Numbered from the stretch's first letter, positions 17,883-26,162 are shown. The stretch: 39,009 bases of DNA from Deltaproteobacteria bacterium (GCA_020342025.1 CP070840.1:4117696-4156704), one strand, 5' to 3'. The notes: generated from the sequence alone by a model not told the origin. Translations and numbers: made by a program.

Positions 17883-17954
17883 GCGTGAACTCAATCAGAC
17901 GGAAATGCAAAGGGTTTGGGTTAGGTTCAGAAACCCAGGAACGCCATTGGGGTC

Positions 17955-17980
17955 TTTACAATTTGTAAAAATAGTCGACA
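17955..17980 (+). promoter_or_regulatory. Enhancer-like palindrome upstream of the HdrD-like gene
   Basis: TTTACA-ATT-TGTAAA at 17955-17969, then 6 nt, then CGACA at 17976-17980. The centre at 17962 is 116 bp from the GG of the sigma-54 promoter at 18077. An IHF-core match CAA-GGCC-TTA begins 79 bp after the centre, at 18041. Confidence 0.85.
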
Positions 17981-18076
17981 TACAAAAGCCTTAGCTGCCT
18001 GAACGCCTTCCCATCGCTTCTCCTTTTATTCCAGTGAGTACAAGGCCTTAGAGGAATGCCAAAAGACTTTTATATT

Positions 18077-18092
18077 TGGCATCCCTCTTGCT
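18077..18092 (+). promoter_or_regulatory. Sigma-54 promoter for the HdrD-like oxidoreductase
   Basis: TGGCATCCCTCTTGCT with 10 nt between GG and GC. The predicted start near 18103 gives a leader of about 165 nt before the gene at 18270. Confidence 0.85.
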
Positions 18093-18269
18093 CCTCATCT
18101 AAACAAGGTAACGCTGTTCATAACGTAACAGGCTGCGCCGGAGTTATAGGGGATGCATTCGAGAGCTTGGGCCGCTCGCAGTGACAATCGAATGGCCTCA
18201 ATTTGTGTAAACAGGTACTCAAACAGATGCTCAACATTATCAGTCGAAAGCCCATAGGAGGTTACACTG

Positions 18270-20276
18270 ATGTTACCAACAGCGGGTAAGATCTTTCTAT
18301 TGTTCTTGATGGTTGTCACTCTCTCCCTCTTCGCCTTGAGGGCCAAATTTCTAATCAGCCTTCTCCGGTTGGGAAAAGATGAAGACAGGTTTGATCGACC
18401 TTTTTCCAGAATGAGGTACTTCTTGGGACATGTGCTGTTCCAACGCTGTGTCTCAAAGAATGTTACGAAGAAGGACTGGTCCGGTTTCGGACACATGCTC
18501 ATATTCTACGGGTTTTGCGCTTTTGCCATCAGCTATTGTTTCCATCTTGCCGAAGGCTTTTACGCAAAATGGTCTCCTTCACTCTTTGGCCCCGTATTTA
18601 ATAACGTCTTCTTTGCCGTCCTCGATACTGTAGGGCTGATCGTTATTGCTGCCTTAATCTGGGCGGCGATTAGGCGGTACATCATAAAACCCGTCAGGTT
18701 GGAGCCTGCCGGGTCAAAAGGTGCCGCGATCATTCTGCTTCTCATATTCTCCTTGATGATTCTGGGCTTTTGCATCGAAGGGTTCCGACTCTTGGGCGAA
18801 AACAAGCCCTTTGCCGACTGGGCATTTGTGGGCATCGCCTTTTCTGAGATTTTTACCCGTATGGGATTACAAGATTACAGTCGGAGCCTGTTCTACATCC
18901 TCTGGTACGTGCATATGATCCTCCTTTTTGGTTTCGGCGTTTACCTCCTCTATTCTAAACATCTTCATATTTTGGCTGCTCACTTTAATCTTTATTTTCA
19001 TTCATGGGACCCTAAGGGTTCGTTGCAGCCCATTGTGGACCTGGAAGAGGCAGAGACTTTTGGCGCTTCCAAGATTACCGATTTCTCTTGGAAACAGCTC
19101 CTTGATCTTTACGCATGCACGGAATGCGGACAGTGTAATGCAAATTGCCCGGCGACCCTCAGCGAAAAGCCTCTGAGACCCAAAGAGGTCATTTTAGACC
19201 TGAGGAAACATCTTCTTACCCATGGCAGGGACCTGCTCAATTTGAAAGAGCATAGCGAGGAACAATATCCATGTATTATCGAAGAGGCGGTTCCCAAAGA
19301 GGACCTTTGGGACTGCACCAATTGCGCGGCCTGTATGGAAGTCTGCCCAGTAGGCGTTGAACATGTTCAAAAGATCGTGGATATGCGTCGATATCTCGTC
19401 TTGATGGAAAGCAATTTTCCTCCTGAAGTCATCCCGGCTTTCAAGGGCATGGAGAGAAACAGCAATCCGTGGAACCTGGGAAGAGCAACAAGGGCTGACT
19501 GGACGAAAGACCTGGGCATAAACCTCATTTCTGAAAATGGCGATATGGATCTCCTCTATTACGTGGGATGCGCGGGGTCTTACGATGCTCATGGCAAGAA
19601 AGTATCCAGGGCGATAGTACGCATACTTCAAGCAGCAGGAATTCATTTTGGTATTCTGGGGACCGAGGAGGGATGCTGCGGCGATTCGGCGCGCCGTATA
19701 GGCAACGAATATCTGTATCAGATGTTGGCCCATGAAAATATCGAAACCTTCCACCGGTATAAAGTCAAAAAGATCCTGGTAAATTGTCCCCATGGGTATA
19801 GCACACTTAAAAATGAATATCCCAAACTCGGTGGAAAGTTTGAAGTCGTTCACCATACAGAATTCATTTCTGATCTCATCAAGAAAGGAAAGCTGCATTT
19901 GGAAGGTGAGCTGGCAAAAACCATCACCTACCATGATTCCTGCTGCCTCGGAAGATACAATGGCATTTACGAGCCACCACGACGGATTATTGCTTCGATA
20001 CCTGAAACTAAAATAGTCGAAATGGAGCGAAATAGAAGATATGCCTTTTGTTGCGGAGCAGGAGGAGGAAGGATGTGGATGCCCAGGATCAGAGGTAAAC
20101 GGGTCTATGCCATTCGAACAGAAGAGGCCCTTTCAAAGAATCCAGATATCATCGCTACGGCATGTCCTTTCTGTACGATCCATTTCGAGGATGGGCTAAA
20201 GTTCCACGATGCCGAAGAGAAGGCTAAAGTCTTGGATATTGCCGAGTTGGTAGCCAGTCACCTGGCAGAAAAGTAG
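18270..20276 (+). CDS. Membrane-bound HdrD-like iron-sulfur oxidoreductase (cytochrome b-type N-terminus)
   Basis: 668 residues. About 240 N-terminal residues form membrane helices of the NarI/HdrE-like cytochrome b type, with His residues in GHMLIFYGF and YVHMILLFG as possible haem ligands. Then come two ferredoxin motifs (CTECGQCNANCPA, CTNCAACMEVCPVG) and two CCG domains (YYVGCAGSYD with EEGCCGD; HDSCCLGRYNG with AFCCGAGGG). The same architecture is known from HdrED-type and EtfAB:menaquinone oxidoreductase-type enzymes, which link a soluble donor to the quinone pool. No etfAB lies in the window, so the partner is unknown. AGGAGG precedes the ATG. Under a sigma-54 cassette. Confidence 0.88.
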   Translation: MLPTAGKIFLLFLMVVTLSLFALRAKFLISLLRLGKDEDRFDRPFSRMRYFLGHVLFQRCVSKNVTKKDWSGFGHMLIFYGFCAFAISYCFHLAEGFYAKWSPSLFGPVFNNVFFAVLDTVGLIVIAALIWAAIRRYIIKPVRLEPAGSKGAAIILLLIFSLMILGFCIEGFRLLGENKPFADWAFVGIAFSEIFTRMGLQDYSRSLFYILWYVHMILLFGFGVYLLYSKHLHILAAHFNLYFHSWDPKGSLQPIVDLEEAETFGASKITDFSWKQLLDLYACTECGQCNANCPATLSEKPLRPKEVILDLRKHLLTHGRDLLNLKEHSEEQYPCIIEEAVPKEDLWDCTNCAACMEVCPVGVEHVQKIVDMRRYLVLMESNFPPEVIPAFKGMERNSNPWNLGRATRADWTKDLGINLISENGDMDLLYYVGCAGSYDAHGKKVSRAIVRILQAAGIHFGILGTEEGCCGDSARRIGNEYLYQMLAHENIETFHRYKVKKILVNCPHGYSTLKNEYPKLGGKFEVVHHTEFISDLIKKGKLHLEGELAKTITYHDSCCLGRYNGIYEPPRRIIASIPETKIVEMERNRRYAFCCGAGGGRMWMPRIRGKRVYAIRTEEALSKNPDIIATACPFCTIHFEDGLKFHDAEEKAKVLDIAELVASHLAEK

Positions 20277-20386
20277 ACGTCGATACGAGGGTGACTAAGA
20301 ACAATTCATATAAAGGCGTTTGTGGTCTCTTGTGAGGAGAGAGTAACAGATTAAGCGCACCTGTGAGAAGAAAAGGAGGAGCAACG

Positions 20387-21106
20387 ATGTTGGTGAAGAA
20401 TTGGATGAGAGAAAACGTGGTTACTATAAACGTAAACGATTCTGTTCCGGATGCCGTGGCGTTGATAAAGAAACACCAGATCCGGATGCTGCCTGTGATG
20501 GATGAAGACAAGCTGATAGGCGTCGTTACAGACAGAGATCTGAAACAGGTGTCTGCTTCTGACGTCATCCCGCTTGAGATTCATGAGCTCGCTTATAAGC
20601 TGACTCAGATTAGAATCGGAGAGGTCATGAGTAAACCTCCCATTACCGTTCCTTTTGATTACACCGTGGAGGAAGCCGCCGAAGTCCTCTTAAAGCACAA
20701 GATATCGGGAGTCCCTGTAGTGGACCACGAAGGACAGCTTGTGGGGACCATCACGCAGTCGGATTTGTTCAGTGTGCTGATGTCGGTTACGGGTATGGGG
20801 AAAAGAGGACTCCAGTATGCCATGATGCAGAAACGAGGCATCCAGTTTGCCTTTATCGTGGAGGATCGACCAGGCTCCATTCGAGAACTGGAAGAGATTA
20901 TTCGCAAGTACAAGGGGCGCATGACGAGCATCCTGAGCTCCTATGACCGCGTCTCGGACGGGTATCGCAAGGTCTATATTCGAATGTTCAGTATCGATCG
21001 ATCCAAACTGCCTCAGCTCAAGAAAGAGCTGGAAGGAAAGGCCCGTCTCGTTTACATGGTGGATCATCGAGAAAATAAGAGAGAGATTTATCAGGAGGGA
21101 TCTTAG
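20387..21106 (+). CDS. AcuB-like CBS-CBS-ACT regulatory protein (copy 2)
   Basis: 239 residues with the same plan as copies 1 and 3: a CBS pair (MLVKNWMRENVVTINV; GVVTDRDLKQVSASD; GEVMSKPPITVPFDYTVEE; GTITQSDLFSVLM), then ACT (FIVEDRPGSIRELEEIIRKY). It carries an insertion of about 10 residues between the domains (QYAMMQKRG). AAAGGAGGA precedes the ATG at 20387. It follows the HdrD-like gene by 110 bp without a terminator, so it probably shares the sigma-54 transcript and may report adenylate state to that oxidoreductase; the partner is inferred only from position. Confidence 0.9.
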   Translation: MLVKNWMRENVVTINVNDSVPDAVALIKKHQIRMLPVMDEDKLIGVVTDRDLKQVSASDVIPLEIHELAYKLTQIRIGEVMSKPPITVPFDYTVEEAAEVLLKHKISGVPVVDHEGQLVGTITQSDLFSVLMSVTGMGKRGLQYAMMQKRGIQFAFIVEDRPGSIRELEEIIRKYKGRMTSILSSYDRVSDGYRKVYIRMFSIDRSKLPQLKKELEGKARLVYMVDHRENKREIYQEGS

Positions 21107-21196
21107 GAAAGTTATATTCTTTATTTACACGCCGTCCGATTTGCATGGCTTTGCCCTTTTCACAAACCCAGGCCTATAAGATGAGGGGGTGATCGC

Positions 21197-21454
21197 ATGT
21201 TTTTCATGAATATTTGTACCTGGGATACAAAGGATGACATGGAGGTAAGGCAGAGAAGAGAGAAATGGAAATGGCCAGATGAGGTAGAAGTCGTTTTCGA
21301 GTTCATCGACCTTCAGGGCTGTAGAGCGATCAATGTCTTGGATACAGATACGAAAGGCTTGATTGCAACCCGATCCGCATGGATAGACATCATAAAGTTT
21401 CAGACTTTTCCCGTATATCCCATCGGTGTGAGCAAAGCGTTATTGGGAAAATGA
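21197..21454 (+). CDS. Small DUF3303-like protein
   Basis: 85 residues, soluble. The start MFFMNICTWDTKDDMEV followed by FEFIDLQGCRAINVLDTDT and the end FPVYPIGVSKALL resemble small ferredoxin-fold proteins of the DUF3303 type, recognised by eye only. GAGGGGGTGA lies before the ATG at 21197; an ATG at 21206 is an alternative. It is 90 bp after the AcuB-like gene and convergent with the kinase-like gene at 21552. Confidence 0.65.
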   Translation: MFFMNICTWDTKDDMEVRQRREKWKWPDEVEVVFEFIDLQGCRAINVLDTDTKGLIATRSAWIDIIKFQTFPVYPIGVSKALLGK

Positions 21455-21551
21455 GACTCAATAATAGGGTAAACGACCAGAACGTCCTGAGGTGATCACG
21501 AAAACGGCAATTGGGCTTTGAAAGATTTTTGGTGGACAGATAATAAGGTCT

Positions 21552-22310
21552 TCACATCAGGTAACCCCCAGCCTCAGAGCCAAATTTCTCTTTAAAGGCG
21601 AGCGCGACGATATCTGCGGCCCATTTTGGGTCACTGATGTAGTCACAATTGATGACGAGATCGAATTCGTAAGGAGAGGCGTCCTTTCTTTCATAAATCT
21701 TTTTAAAAAAATCTCTCTGTTCCCTGTCCATCTGTTCTATTTTCGTCTCCACCTCCTTCTCATCCAAATCCATGATGTCAGCCAGTCGCTTGACCCGTTG
21801 CTCTTTTGAAGCGATAAATCGGATAGCCAGAACCCGCTCGCGGGGCAGCAACATGTGGACTCCCCTTCCCACGAAAATGGTGGGCCCTAAACCGGCAATA
21901 GATAAGATGGTTCTAAACAAATGCCTGGTATAATCGCTCTTTATGAAGGCCTTTTCACGAAAGGCGAGGGACAATAGTTCACCTATTTCTCCTGGATAAC
22001 GCTCGTCAAAAAGGGCGACCGTTTTCTCACTCAGTTTGGCCTGGTTTGCTATGTGTTCCAGGATTTCTCTGTCTACAACGCGATACCCTGTTTTTACAGC
22101 GAGGATGTCTGCTATCTCAAGGGCGCCCACACCGATCTTACGGGAAAAACAGATGGACGGGGGCATCTCAGGCCTGGGTCGCTCCTTTTTGACTTCGAGA
22201 CGCTTCTCCTCCCATTCTCGAATGTAGTTCTCGGCCAACTCTGCAACATCCGGCCGCGTCTTCACATAAGTTCCAGGCACATATTTTCCTCGTCTGCTGC
22301 CTGTTTTCAT
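21552..22310 (-). CDS. Cytidylate kinase-like family protein
   Basis: About 252 residues. ICFSRKIGVGALEIADILA is the modified nucleotide-binding start of the cytidylate-kinase-like family. It is followed by YRVVDREILEHIA, a glycine-rich strand TIFVGRGVHMLL, and RFIASKEQRVKRLADIM. The family is related to CMP kinase, but its phosphoacceptor is generally unknown. I chose the ATG at 22310, with GGGGG 5 nt upstream; an ATG at 22322 in the same frame has no ribosome site. A minus-strand sigma-54 promoter lies at 22383-22398. Confidence 0.85.
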   Translation of the reverse strand: MKTGSRRGKYVPGTYVKTRPDVAELAENYIREWEEKRLEVKKERPRPEMPPSICFSRKIGVGALEIADILAVKTGYRVVDREILEHIANQAKLSEKTVALFDERYPGEIGELLSLAFREKAFIKSDYTRHLFRTILSIAGLGPTIFVGRGVHMLLPRERVLAIRFIASKEQRVKRLADIMDLDEKEVETKIEQMDREQRDFFKKIYERKDASPYEFDLVINCDYISDPKWAADIVALAFKEKFGSEAGGYLM

Positions 22311-22382
22311 CTCATCCCCCATAAATCATTTTGAGAATAGAAAGATTTAGGGTCGTGCCCATACGGCTCCCTATCTATGGTG

Positions 22383-22398
22383 AGCAAGGCGTGTGCCA
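22383..22398 (-). promoter_or_regulatory. Sigma-54 promoter for the cytidylate-kinase-like gene
   Basis: On the minus strand it reads TGGCACACGCCTTGCT, with 10 nt between GG and GC. No separate enhancer-like element is found 116 bp upstream; the shared palindrome centred at 22525 is 128 bp away, about one helical turn more than usual. Confidence 0.8.
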
Positions 22399-22517
22399 AG
22401 ATAAGGCAACCCTTCAGGCTTTCTTAACTGCCTGAGTTCATTGGCACTTATTGAATTTCATCAGATGTTCCTGTGAGGACAAATAGTCGGGTATGTCCAG
22501 ATTCTTAGGCCTAGTAT

Positions 22518-22543
22518 TTTACAATCTGTAAAAAAACCTGACA
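22518..22543 (+). promoter_or_regulatory. Enhancer-like palindrome in a divergent sigma-54 region
   Basis: TTTACA-ATC-TGTAAA at 22518-22532, then 6 nt, then TGACA at 22539-22543. The centre at 22525 is 117 bp from the plus-strand promoter GG at 22642 and 128 bp from the minus-strand promoter GG at 22397. Confidence 0.85.
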
Positions 22544-22600
22544 AAACTCCTATTTAAATTCCCTGCTATACCAACCACAAATTCCAACGATTTTGTCTAT

Positions 22601-22613
22601 TTTCAATCAGTTG
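22601..22613 (+). promoter_or_regulatory. IHF-like site between enhancer and promoter
   Basis: TTTCAATCAGTTG matches 12 of 13 positions of the IHF consensus. Its CAA begins 79 bp after the palindrome centre and 38 bp before the promoter GG, as in the cassette at 11.9-12.1 kb. Confidence 0.5.
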
Positions 22614-22640
22614 TCCCATGTTTTGTCAGGGTATTCCTAT

Positions 22641-22656
22641 TGGCACACAGGTTGCT
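22641..22656 (+). promoter_or_regulatory. Sigma-54 promoter for the STAS-like/AcuB-like pair
   Basis: TGGCACACAGGTTGCT with 10 nt between GG and GC. The predicted start near 22667 shows that the gene cannot begin at the TTG at 22640. Confidence 0.88.
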
Positions 22657-22699
22657 CAATCAATTTTTGCGCGTCATGGCGCAGACCGAGGAGCTTTTC

Positions 22700-22972
22700 A
22701 TGGCATCAAATTTTAAGATACTCGTTCATCAAAATGGTATCGACCTGCATTTGCAGTTGCTGGGCGACTTCGATGGAAGCTCAGCTCACCAATTGCTCAA
22801 TATCCTAAAGAAATATGGCGGTAATTGTGCCAGGATTTTCATCCAAACGGATTCTTTGAAGCGCATTATCCCATTTGGCCGAGGTGTATTCCTGAGCAAC
22901 CTTCATTTCTTGAAAGGCGAACCGGTGCACTTAGTTTTTACAGGGAAGAACGCTTCCCAACTATCACCGTAG
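22700..22972 (+). CDS. Small STAS-like protein
   Basis: 90 residues. The pattern FKILVHQNGIDLHLQLLGDF, then DGSSAHQLLNILKKY, then ARIFIQTDSLKRIIPFGRG, resembles the strand-helix order of STAS (anti-sigma antagonist-like) domains, though the usual phospho-Ser region is not clear. GAGGAG at about 22688 supports the ATG at 22700, downstream of the predicted transcript start; an ATG at 22676 would leave almost no leader. It is followed after 46 bp by an AcuB-like gene, so both sit behind the same sigma-54 cassette. Confidence 0.7.
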   Translation: MASNFKILVHQNGIDLHLQLLGDFDGSSAHQLLNILKKYGGNCARIFIQTDSLKRIIPFGRGVFLSNLHFLKGEPVHLVFTGKNASQLSP

Positions 22973-23018
22973 AGATTTATGTGAATTCAGAGCAAAACCC
23001 ACAAGGGAGGAAAAAATC

Positions 23019-23732
23019 ATGTTGGTCAGAAATTGGATGAACAATAAGGTCATCACCGTTGAGGCAAGAGATTCCATGCAGTACGCTATGAAGCTTATGA
23101 AAGAGAATGATATCCGCATGCTACCCGTTATGAGCACGGGTAAGCTGGTGGGAGTCATCACCGACCGCGATCTAAAAAGGGCATCTGCATCCGATGCCAC
23201 CACACTTGAGATCCACGAGTACATTTACTTGCTTTCAAAAATAAAGGTAAAGGACATCATGACAAAAGAGCCCATCACGGTGCCGTTTGATTACACCGTG
23301 GAAGAGACCGCACAGGTCCTTCTTGATAACAAGATCTCTGGTGTTCCTGTGGTTGATCATCGTGGCCAGGTCCTGGGCGTGATTACACAAACCGACCTAT
23401 TCAAGGTGATGGTATCGTTGACGGGTCTTAAAAAGAGAGGGATCAAGTTTGCCTTCCAATTAGAAGACAAACCGGGGTCTATTAAAGAAGTGGCTGACCT
23501 TATTCGAGAGCATGGTGGCCGCATAGCGACAATCCTGACTTCGTACGATGGTGTCAAGGAAGGGTATCAAAAAGTCTATATTCGCATGTACGGCGTTGAT
23601 CGGGCTAAGCTCCCCACATTGAAAGAGAAACTCAAGGCAAAGGCTGATTTCCTTTATATGGTGGATCTCCGTGAGAACAAAAGAGAGATCTTTGAGCCGG
23701 GATCTGAAGCCCCCTCCGTGAAGGCAGCTTAG
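23019..23732 (+). CDS. AcuB-like CBS-CBS-ACT regulatory protein (copy 3)
   Basis: 237 residues. CBS pair: MLVRNWMNNKVITVEAR, GVITDRDLKRASASD, KDIMTKEPITVPFDYTVEE, GVITQTDLFKVMV. ACT domain: FQLEDKPGSIKEVADLIREH. The end YMVDLRENKREIF is followed by a short extra tail. GGGAGG precedes the ATG. It is closest to copy 1 (shared GLxKRGI linker). Its partner is not evident; it lies behind a STAS-like gene and convergent with a kinase-receiver hybrid. Confidence 0.9.
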   Translation: MLVRNWMNNKVITVEARDSMQYAMKLMKENDIRMLPVMSTGKLVGVITDRDLKRASASDATTLEIHEYIYLLSKIKVKDIMTKEPITVPFDYTVEETAQVLLDNKISGVPVVDHRGQVLGVITQTDLFKVMVSLTGLKKRGIKFAFQLEDKPGSIKEVADLIREHGGRIATILTSYDGVKEGYQKVYIRMYGVDRAKLPTLKEKLKAKADFLYMVDLRENKREIFEPGSEAPSVKAA

Positions 23733-23769
23733 ATACTCCTGGAATTTGCTCCAGCGCGTGTACTTGCTT

Positions 23770-25449
23770 TCAGGCTATTTGCGGACCATGTCTAATTTTT
23801 GAAACCGTCTTTACATTCTCATACCCCCCATTCGTCGCCCGACTTTTTTGAATCTTATGCTCATGGGCCTTTTGAATAGTCTGAATGAGCTCGTCAATGT
23901 TAACTGGTTTCTCCATAAACTCGAAAGCGCCCAGCAATAAGGCGTCAATTTTGCTATATTTCGATCCATAGCCCGTTAATATTATGATTTCAACCTCTGG
24001 ATAGGTCTCTTTTACGCTTCGAAGGACCTCCATCCCGTCAAGATTCGGCATATTGAGATCCAGGACCATTACATCCGGTACCTGATGAGCTACTAATTCT
24101 AAGGCCTGCTCGCCATTAAAAGCAACGTCGGCTTCAAGTTTTCGCTTCTTTATCCGTCCATAAAGAGTCTCAACGAAATCTTTTTCATCGTCCACTAAGA
24201 GGACTTTAATCGGTTTCATAACCGTAGACTTCTTGCTCTCCTGAACGACAGGGATCTGAATAGTAAAACGGGTTCCCTGTCCTGGTCGACTGGAGACTTG
24301 GATATCCCCTTCGTGTTTCTGTATGATTCCATAAGACACAGCCAGCCCCAAGCCGGTCCCGTTTGACTTAGTGGAGAAAAAAGGATCAAAGATCTTACTC
24401 ATATGCTCCTGTGAGATACCGCATCCTGTGTCTGAAATCTCGACTATTTCGTACGTTTGATCCGGACTCATACGGGTGTGGATGGTAATTGAGCCATTTT
24501 CCTGAATAGCTTCCAAGGCGTTGACCAAAAGATTTACAAACACCTGCTGTATCAAGTTCACATCAAGAAGGATATCTGGCATTTCTCTGGATAAATAATT
24601 CTTCACCGAGACGTGATGGAGGTGAATTTCGTTTTCCAGAATGTCTAAGGTTTTTTCAATGATTTCGTTTACGCTGGCCAAGGACCTTTCTGGCGTCTTA
24701 TCTCTGGAGAATTCCAAAAGATTCTGAACAATGCCCTTGCATCGTTTGGCTTCACGAACGATGATCGACAAGCCCTCTTTGATAGCGCTTTCGTCCGAGG
24801 TCTTCTTAGTCAGATTCGAACCGTAAAGGAGGATTCCGGTCAGGGGGTTGTTGATCTCATGTGCAATTCCCGCAGCCATTCGGCCGAGGGCTGACAATTT
24901 TTCCGTGCGGAGGGCTAGCTGCTCATACCGTTCCCGTTGTCCATGAATGAGTCTAGTTTTTTCTATGGCACAGGCGCCTTGACGAGAGGTAAAGATCAAG
25001 AAATTGAACTCTTCTTCGGAGAGCGTTCTCTCCTCGCCAAAGAAGATTCGGATGATCCCTACTATTCGGTCTTGGAAAATGAGGGGTGAATCCACCACCA
25101 TCCGGATCCCTTCTTCCCATTTTTCTTTGGGGTCCTGGATGTGGGGGTCATGAAGGATGTCCTTTATAATACGAACGTGGTTTTGCCGGTACAGATCCTT
25201 GATGAGATTTTCCGAATATACAGGTCGTTTGGTAAGGAATTTCTCGCTCAGACCATATGAGACGGCCAGATCTATTTTATTTGTCTCCAAGTTTAGGGTC
25301 TGAATGAAGGCGCCTTTGGCTTTGAGCACTTGGGCCGCTCTTCTCACCACTACTTTTGCCACATCGCTTGGACGGCTTTCGCCATGTACCGAGGCGCTTG
25401 TTTCATGAAATACGCAATTAAAGGCTTTGATATCTATTGAGGACGCCAT
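23770..25449 (-). CDS. Soluble hybrid histidine kinase (GAF, HisKA, HATPase_c, receiver)
   Basis: 559 residues without membrane helices. A GAF-like sensor (about 20-160) is followed by HisKA with His197 in AAGIAHEINNPLTGI, a HATPase domain (NLLVNALEAIQ; DTGCGIS; DPFFSTKSNGTGLGLAV) and a C-terminal receiver (VLLVDDEKDF; VMVLDLNMPNLDG; EKPVNIDE). It is a cytoplasmic kinase that could phosphorylate its own receiver or a separate regulator. It lies downstream of two small minus-strand genes behind a sigma-54 cassette, with a 124-bp gap, so co-transcription is possible but unproven. The ribosome site is weak. Confidence 0.92.
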   Translation of the reverse strand: MASSIDIKAFNCVFHETSASVHGESRPSDVAKVVVRRAAQVLKAKGAFIQTLNLETNKIDLAVSYGLSEKFLTKRPVYSENLIKDLYRQNHVRIIKDILHDPHIQDPKEKWEEGIRMVVDSPLIFQDRIVGIIRIFFGEERTLSEEEFNFLIFTSRQGACAIEKTRLIHGQRERYEQLALRTEKLSALGRMAAGIAHEINNPLTGILLYGSNLTKKTSDESAIKEGLSIIVREAKRCKGIVQNLLEFSRDKTPERSLASVNEIIEKTLDILENEIHLHHVSVKNYLSREMPDILLDVNLIQQVFVNLLVNALEAIQENGSITIHTRMSPDQTYEIVEISDTGCGISQEHMSKIFDPFFSTKSNGTGLGLAVSYGIIQKHEGDIQVSSRPGQGTRFTIQIPVVQESKKSTVMKPIKVLLVDDEKDFVETLYGRIKKRKLEADVAFNGEQALELVAHQVPDVMVLDLNMPNLDGMEVLRSVKETYPEVEIIILTGYGSKYSKIDALLLGAFEFMEKPVNIDELIQTIQKAHEHKIQKSRATNGGYENVKTVSKIRHGPQIA

Positions 25450-25573
25450 AAATGCCTGTTAGGATCGAAATCCATTTCCATTCTATCAACCGGCCTCTTC
25501 TTAACCCCCTACTGAAAATTCCTATTTTCAATTCGCCAGAGCTTTATGACGGTATCATTTCGATGAAAGAAAT

Positions 25574-25723
25574 CTAAGAATGTCGCCTGACCGGTGAAGC
25601 ATATTTTGGTTTTCTTAGCGAAGTCTGTTTCTCCATGTGAACCTTCCCCGGATAGTTCAAGCAGGACTTCCTGCAGTATCCCTCAGGGACTTTTCCACCC
25701 TTCGGGCAAGTTATGATTTTCAT
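25574..25723 (-). CDS. 49-residue Cys-containing small protein
   Basis: A short gene missed by length cut-offs. It starts MKIITCPKGGKVPEGYCRK and continues SCLNYPGKVH, then a basic tail ending VRRHS. Cys residues at 6, 17 and 21 could form a metal site (C-x10-C-x3-C). GGAGG lies 9 nt upstream of the ATG. It follows the 97-residue gene by 63 bp on the same strand and probably belongs to the same sigma-54 transcript. I recognise no family. Confidence 0.6.
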   Translation of the reverse strand: MKIITCPKGGKVPEGYCRKSCLNYPGKVHMEKQTSLRKPKYASPVRRHS

Positions 25724-25786
25724 GAATTAACACCTCCAGCGCAGATTCATAGGTTATGGAATGAAAAATTAGGCTTCAATGATTGA

Positions 25787-26080
25787 TCATAGTTCATGAT
25801 AAAAGGGGATACGTAGTTCTTTGAAAGAGAAACGATGGAACACATTAAATCCATTATAGTCTAGGCATCTTACGTCTTCATTCTCTTTTAGATCCTTGAT
25901 TACAGCTTCAAAATGCTTCGTGTACTTTTGCTCTACCCCCGAAATATCCACTTCGTATGCTATAAATTTGTGAATACCCCTACCTGCAAGTTTTTCTATA
26001 AAGCCTGGGTGCTGGAGGGAATTATATGACGTTAAAAAGAGGGCAGGACCTCCTCCAGTAAAAACAATGACAGCGATCAT
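25787..26080 (-). CDS. 97-residue protein of unknown function under sigma-54 control
   Basis: A soluble protein beginning MIAVIVFTGGGPALFLTSYN, with an alpha/beta look (FIEKLAGRGIHKFIAYEVD) and an aromatic, basic end (FNVFHRFSFKELRIPFYHEL). AGGAGG sits at ideal spacing before the ATG at 26080. A near-consensus sigma-54 promoter at 26147-26162 with an enhancer-like element behind it points at this gene. No family recognised; the opening strand followed by glycines may form a small-molecule site. Confidence 0.8.
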   Translation of the reverse strand: MIAVIVFTGGGPALFLTSYNSLQHPGFIEKLAGRGIHKFIAYEVDISGVEQKYTKHFEAVIKDLKENEDVRCLDYNGFNVFHRFSFKELRIPFYHEL

Positions 26081-26146
26081 CGATTACCCTCCTTTGGTGT
26101 GTATTAAAGCTCCAGTCACAGCCAGGCTGGCTTTATTATTCTAAGC

Positions 26147-26162
26147 AGCAATCGCTGTGCCA
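26147..26162 (-). promoter_or_regulatory. Sigma-54 promoter for the 97-residue protein
   Basis: On the minus strand it reads TGGCACAGCGATTGCT, with 10 nt between GG and GC. The GG is 116 bp from the centre of the element at 26270-26284. Confidence 0.87.

Noticed and set aside
18095..18502. Minus-strand open frame overlapping the HdrD-like gene and its leader
   Set aside because: Mostly the shadow of the HdrD-like gene, no ribosome site, and it covers the sigma-54 start region.
22441..22460. TGGCACTTATTGAA as a further sigma-54 promoter
   Set aside because: There is no GC at the -12 position with the required spacing.
22640..22699. TTG start at 22640 for the STAS-like protein
   Set aside because: The TTG lies inside the -24 element of the sigma-54 promoter, upstream of the predicted transcript start; GAGGAG supports the ATG at 22700.
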